NCBI GenBank assembly: GCA_017427285.1
Contig: JAFRTE010000012.1
Coordinates: 124,001 to 188,000, forward strand
Direction of reading: 5' to 3'
DNA: 64,000 nucleotides
Source: Clostridia bacterium
GTDB taxonomy: Bacteria > Bacillota > Clostridia > Oscillospirales > UBA644
Part shown: piece by piece, positions 62,916 through 64,000 of the stretch
Numbering within the stretch: the first letter of the stretch is position 1
Layout: every line of letters starts with the position of its first letter
The notes under the pieces: generated by a model
Seen by the model: the letters and a program-made list of their open reading frames with translations, nothing else
The model's database searches: none
Told to the model about the DNA's origin: nothing
Translations under genes and position numbers: made by a program

Positions 62916-63752
62916 ATGGCTATGGATCTATATCAGGCGGCTCAGGAAAGAATAATAATTACGGCTCACCGCGGCGTAAGCGGAGGCAATATCCCCTGCA
63001 ATACCATTGCGGCGTACGATGCGGCCGTCGCTCACGGTGCGGATATGATAGAAATTGACGCAAGTATGAGCGCGGACGGCACGCTTTTCAGCTTCCATCC
63101 CTGCATGGAGGGCGCGCATCTCGGCAAAAACTGCCGTATTCCCGAAATGCACGACGACGAAATACGTCAGCTTCGCTACGTTAACTACGACCGCGCGCAG
63201 ACCGAGTGGGGGCTTTGCACTCTCGACGAGATTTTTGAACGCTATAAAAACAAATGCTTTATAAACGTTGACAAATTCTGGGATCATCCGCAGAAAATAT
63301 CTGAACTTATAAGAAAACACGGCATGAAGGATCAGATAGTAGTAAAAACCGGTCCTTCAAAGGAAATGCTCGATATTATTGAGCAGTATGCTCCGGATAT
63401 CGCATATCTTGCGCTTATTTCGAAAAATGACGGCACTCACGAGGAGCTGAAAAAACGCAAAATCAATTATATCGGCGCGGAAGTTCTTTTTTCCGACGAG
63501 AGCAGCGAGCTTTGCAGCGAGGAATTTATCGAAAAAATGCATGCAGACGGCAAGCTTGTATGGGTAAACTCGATTATTTACGACTGGCACGCTCAGCTTT
63601 CCGCGCGCCATTCAGACGATACAGCAATCGCATACGACCCCGAAAATGGCTGGGGCTGGCTTGCGGACAGAAATTTTGATATTATTCAGACCGACTGGAC
63701 CCTCGCCCTCCGTCTTTTCCTTGAAAAAACAGGAAGAAGATACAGGAAATAA
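62916..63752 (+). CDS. Glycerophosphodiester phosphodiesterase-family protein
   Basis: 278 residues from the ATG at 62916, with AAAGGTGA upstream; a GTG three codons earlier is the alternative. GDPD-fold signatures: IITAHRGVSGGNIPCNTIAAYDAAVAHGADMIEIDASMSADGTLFSFHP, with catalytic HR at the start, EID and the second His near residues 46-60. Later FINVDKF, GMKDQIVVKTG, and WGWLADRNFDIIQTDW fit the TIM barrel. It probably frees glycerol phosphate or another diester in the cytoplasm, as no signal peptide is seen. The usual ENT is CNT here. Confidence 0.88.
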   Translation: MAMDLYQAAQERIIITAHRGVSGGNIPCNTIAAYDAAVAHGADMIEIDASMSADGTLFSFHPCMEGAHLGKNCRIPEMHDDEIRQLRYVNYDRAQTEWGLCTLDEIFERYKNKCFINVDKFWDHPQKISELIRKHGMKDQIVVKTGPSKEMLDIIEQYAPDIAYLALISKNDGTHEELKKRKINYIGAEVLFSDESSELCSEEFIEKMHADGKLVWVNSIIYDWHAQLSARHSDDTAIAYDPENGWGWLADRNFDIIQTDWTLALRLFLEKTGRRYRK

Positions 63753-63818
63753 TGCGGAATTAATTGGCGCGCCGGGCAGTCGCTATTTTCCGTTAATTGC
63801 ATGTAAAATAAAGAGTAA

Positions 63819-63852
63819 CTCCCTTGCGGTTTTTCGCAAGGGAGATATTTTT
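63819..63852. terminator. Strong terminator between convergent genes
   Basis: CTCCCTTGCG (63819-63828) and CGCAAGGGAG (63835-63844) form a perfect 10-bp stem with a 6-base loop, then ATATTTTTG and a further T-run. It ends the GDPD gene and can also act on the minus strand. Confidence 0.88.
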
Positions 63853-63860
63853 GTCTTTTT

Positions 63861-64000
63861 TTACGCCAGAGGTTTCATATCTGCGGGCATATAGGGAAGA
63901 GTGAAACCGATGAGGTTTGCGCCTTCGCATGCCGACGAGCGTTTGAACTGGTTTTTGTAATACCGCGAATAGAAAGTGTCAAGCGCGGCGTTTATTGTAT
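63861..64000 (-). CDS. 3' end of a gene resembling NAD synthetase, partial
   Basis: The minus strand is open from the window edge to TAA at 63863-63861, giving the last ~45 residues: TINAALDTFYSRYYKNQFKR, then SSACEGANLIGFTLPYMPADMKPLA. RYYKNQFKRS resembles the RFFxxQFKRSxxPDGPKVG C-terminus of glutamine-dependent NAD synthetase (NadE), but only the short run matches. Identity is tentative. Confidence 0.4.
   Translation of the reverse strand, partial: TINAALDTFYSRYYKNQFKRSSACEGANLIGFTLPYMPADMKPLA

Overview
The window reads as chromosomal DNA of a Bacillota (Firmicutes) bacterium, most likely an uncultured anaerobic Clostridia-type lineage. The evidence is gene order and content: a small SRP RNA next to dnaX-ebfC-recR, an L10-leader attenuator before rplJ-rplL, a maf-mreB-mreC-mreD-mrdA-minD-mgsA block, the Firmicutes-style recA-recX and ymdB genes, Mini-RNase III, RecG, an MreB-type rod system, strong consensus TTGACA/TATAAT promoters, GGAGG-type ribosome sites and many lipobox lipoproteins. 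No phage, insertion sequence, tRNA, rRNA operon or CRISPR array is visible. Genus cannot be assigned from what is seen.

Layout. 1-1004 (minus): two SIS-domain paralogues. 1048-2239 (minus): rplL and rplJ with L10 leader, attenuator and promoter. 2294-6269 (minus): yitT-like, mini-RNase III, recR, ebfC, dnaX and the SRP RNA. 6348-11848 (mostly plus): rsuA, then an accessory stretch of lipoproteins, one apparently broken by a 7-A tract and one duplicated only as a 3' tail, then an alpha-L-fucosidase. 11958-16808 (minus): yifB, murE, a zinc macrodomain hydrolase and a class-M sirtuin, a likely reversible ADP-ribosylation pair. 16970-21012 (plus): secA, a HAD phosphatase, rsmG. 21300-25339: AT-rich accessory stretch with an amidase, a lipoprotein and a sugar-binding lipoprotein. 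25438-44962 (minus): one nearly gap-free series running in transcription order rlmB, a degenerate P-type ATPase, yebC, maf, mreBCD, mrdA, minD, mgsA, hisS, aspS, a Gld-like ABC transporter with two partner proteins, thrS. 45091-45829 (minus): ispD. 45862-55947 (plus): ymdB, an acetyltransferase/epimerase fusion, an isochorismatase-like pseudoenzyme, recA, recX, rimO, pgsA, cysS, recG. 55988-63852 (plus): rplU, rpmA, obg, a two-domain beta-helix lipoprotein, an EF-G paralogue, a GDPD phosphodiesterase. 63861-64000 (minus): the 3' end of a gene that resembles NAD synthetase.

How the genes work together. Most of the window is housekeeping: translation (ribosomal proteins, three aminoacyl-tRNA synthetases plus CysRS, rRNA modification, Obg, EF-G-like), DNA repair (RecA, RecX, RecG, RecR, DnaX) and cell-shape/envelope growth (MreBCD, PBP2, MurE, MinD, PgsA, SecA). 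The most unusual items are (i) an in-frame fusion of an AAC(3)-like acetyltransferase with a complete ribulose-phosphate 3-epimerase, (ii) the SirTM-macrodomain pair following a Mur ligase with a non-DAP specificity motif, (iii) a P-type ATPase-shaped membrane protein that has lost its catalytic signatures, (iv) an isochorismatase-fold protein without its catalytic Cys and Asp, and (v) a lipoprotein gene whose start and signal peptide are separated by one base in a poly-A run. All start choices, motif calls and promoters are read by eye from the sequence; no database search was run.
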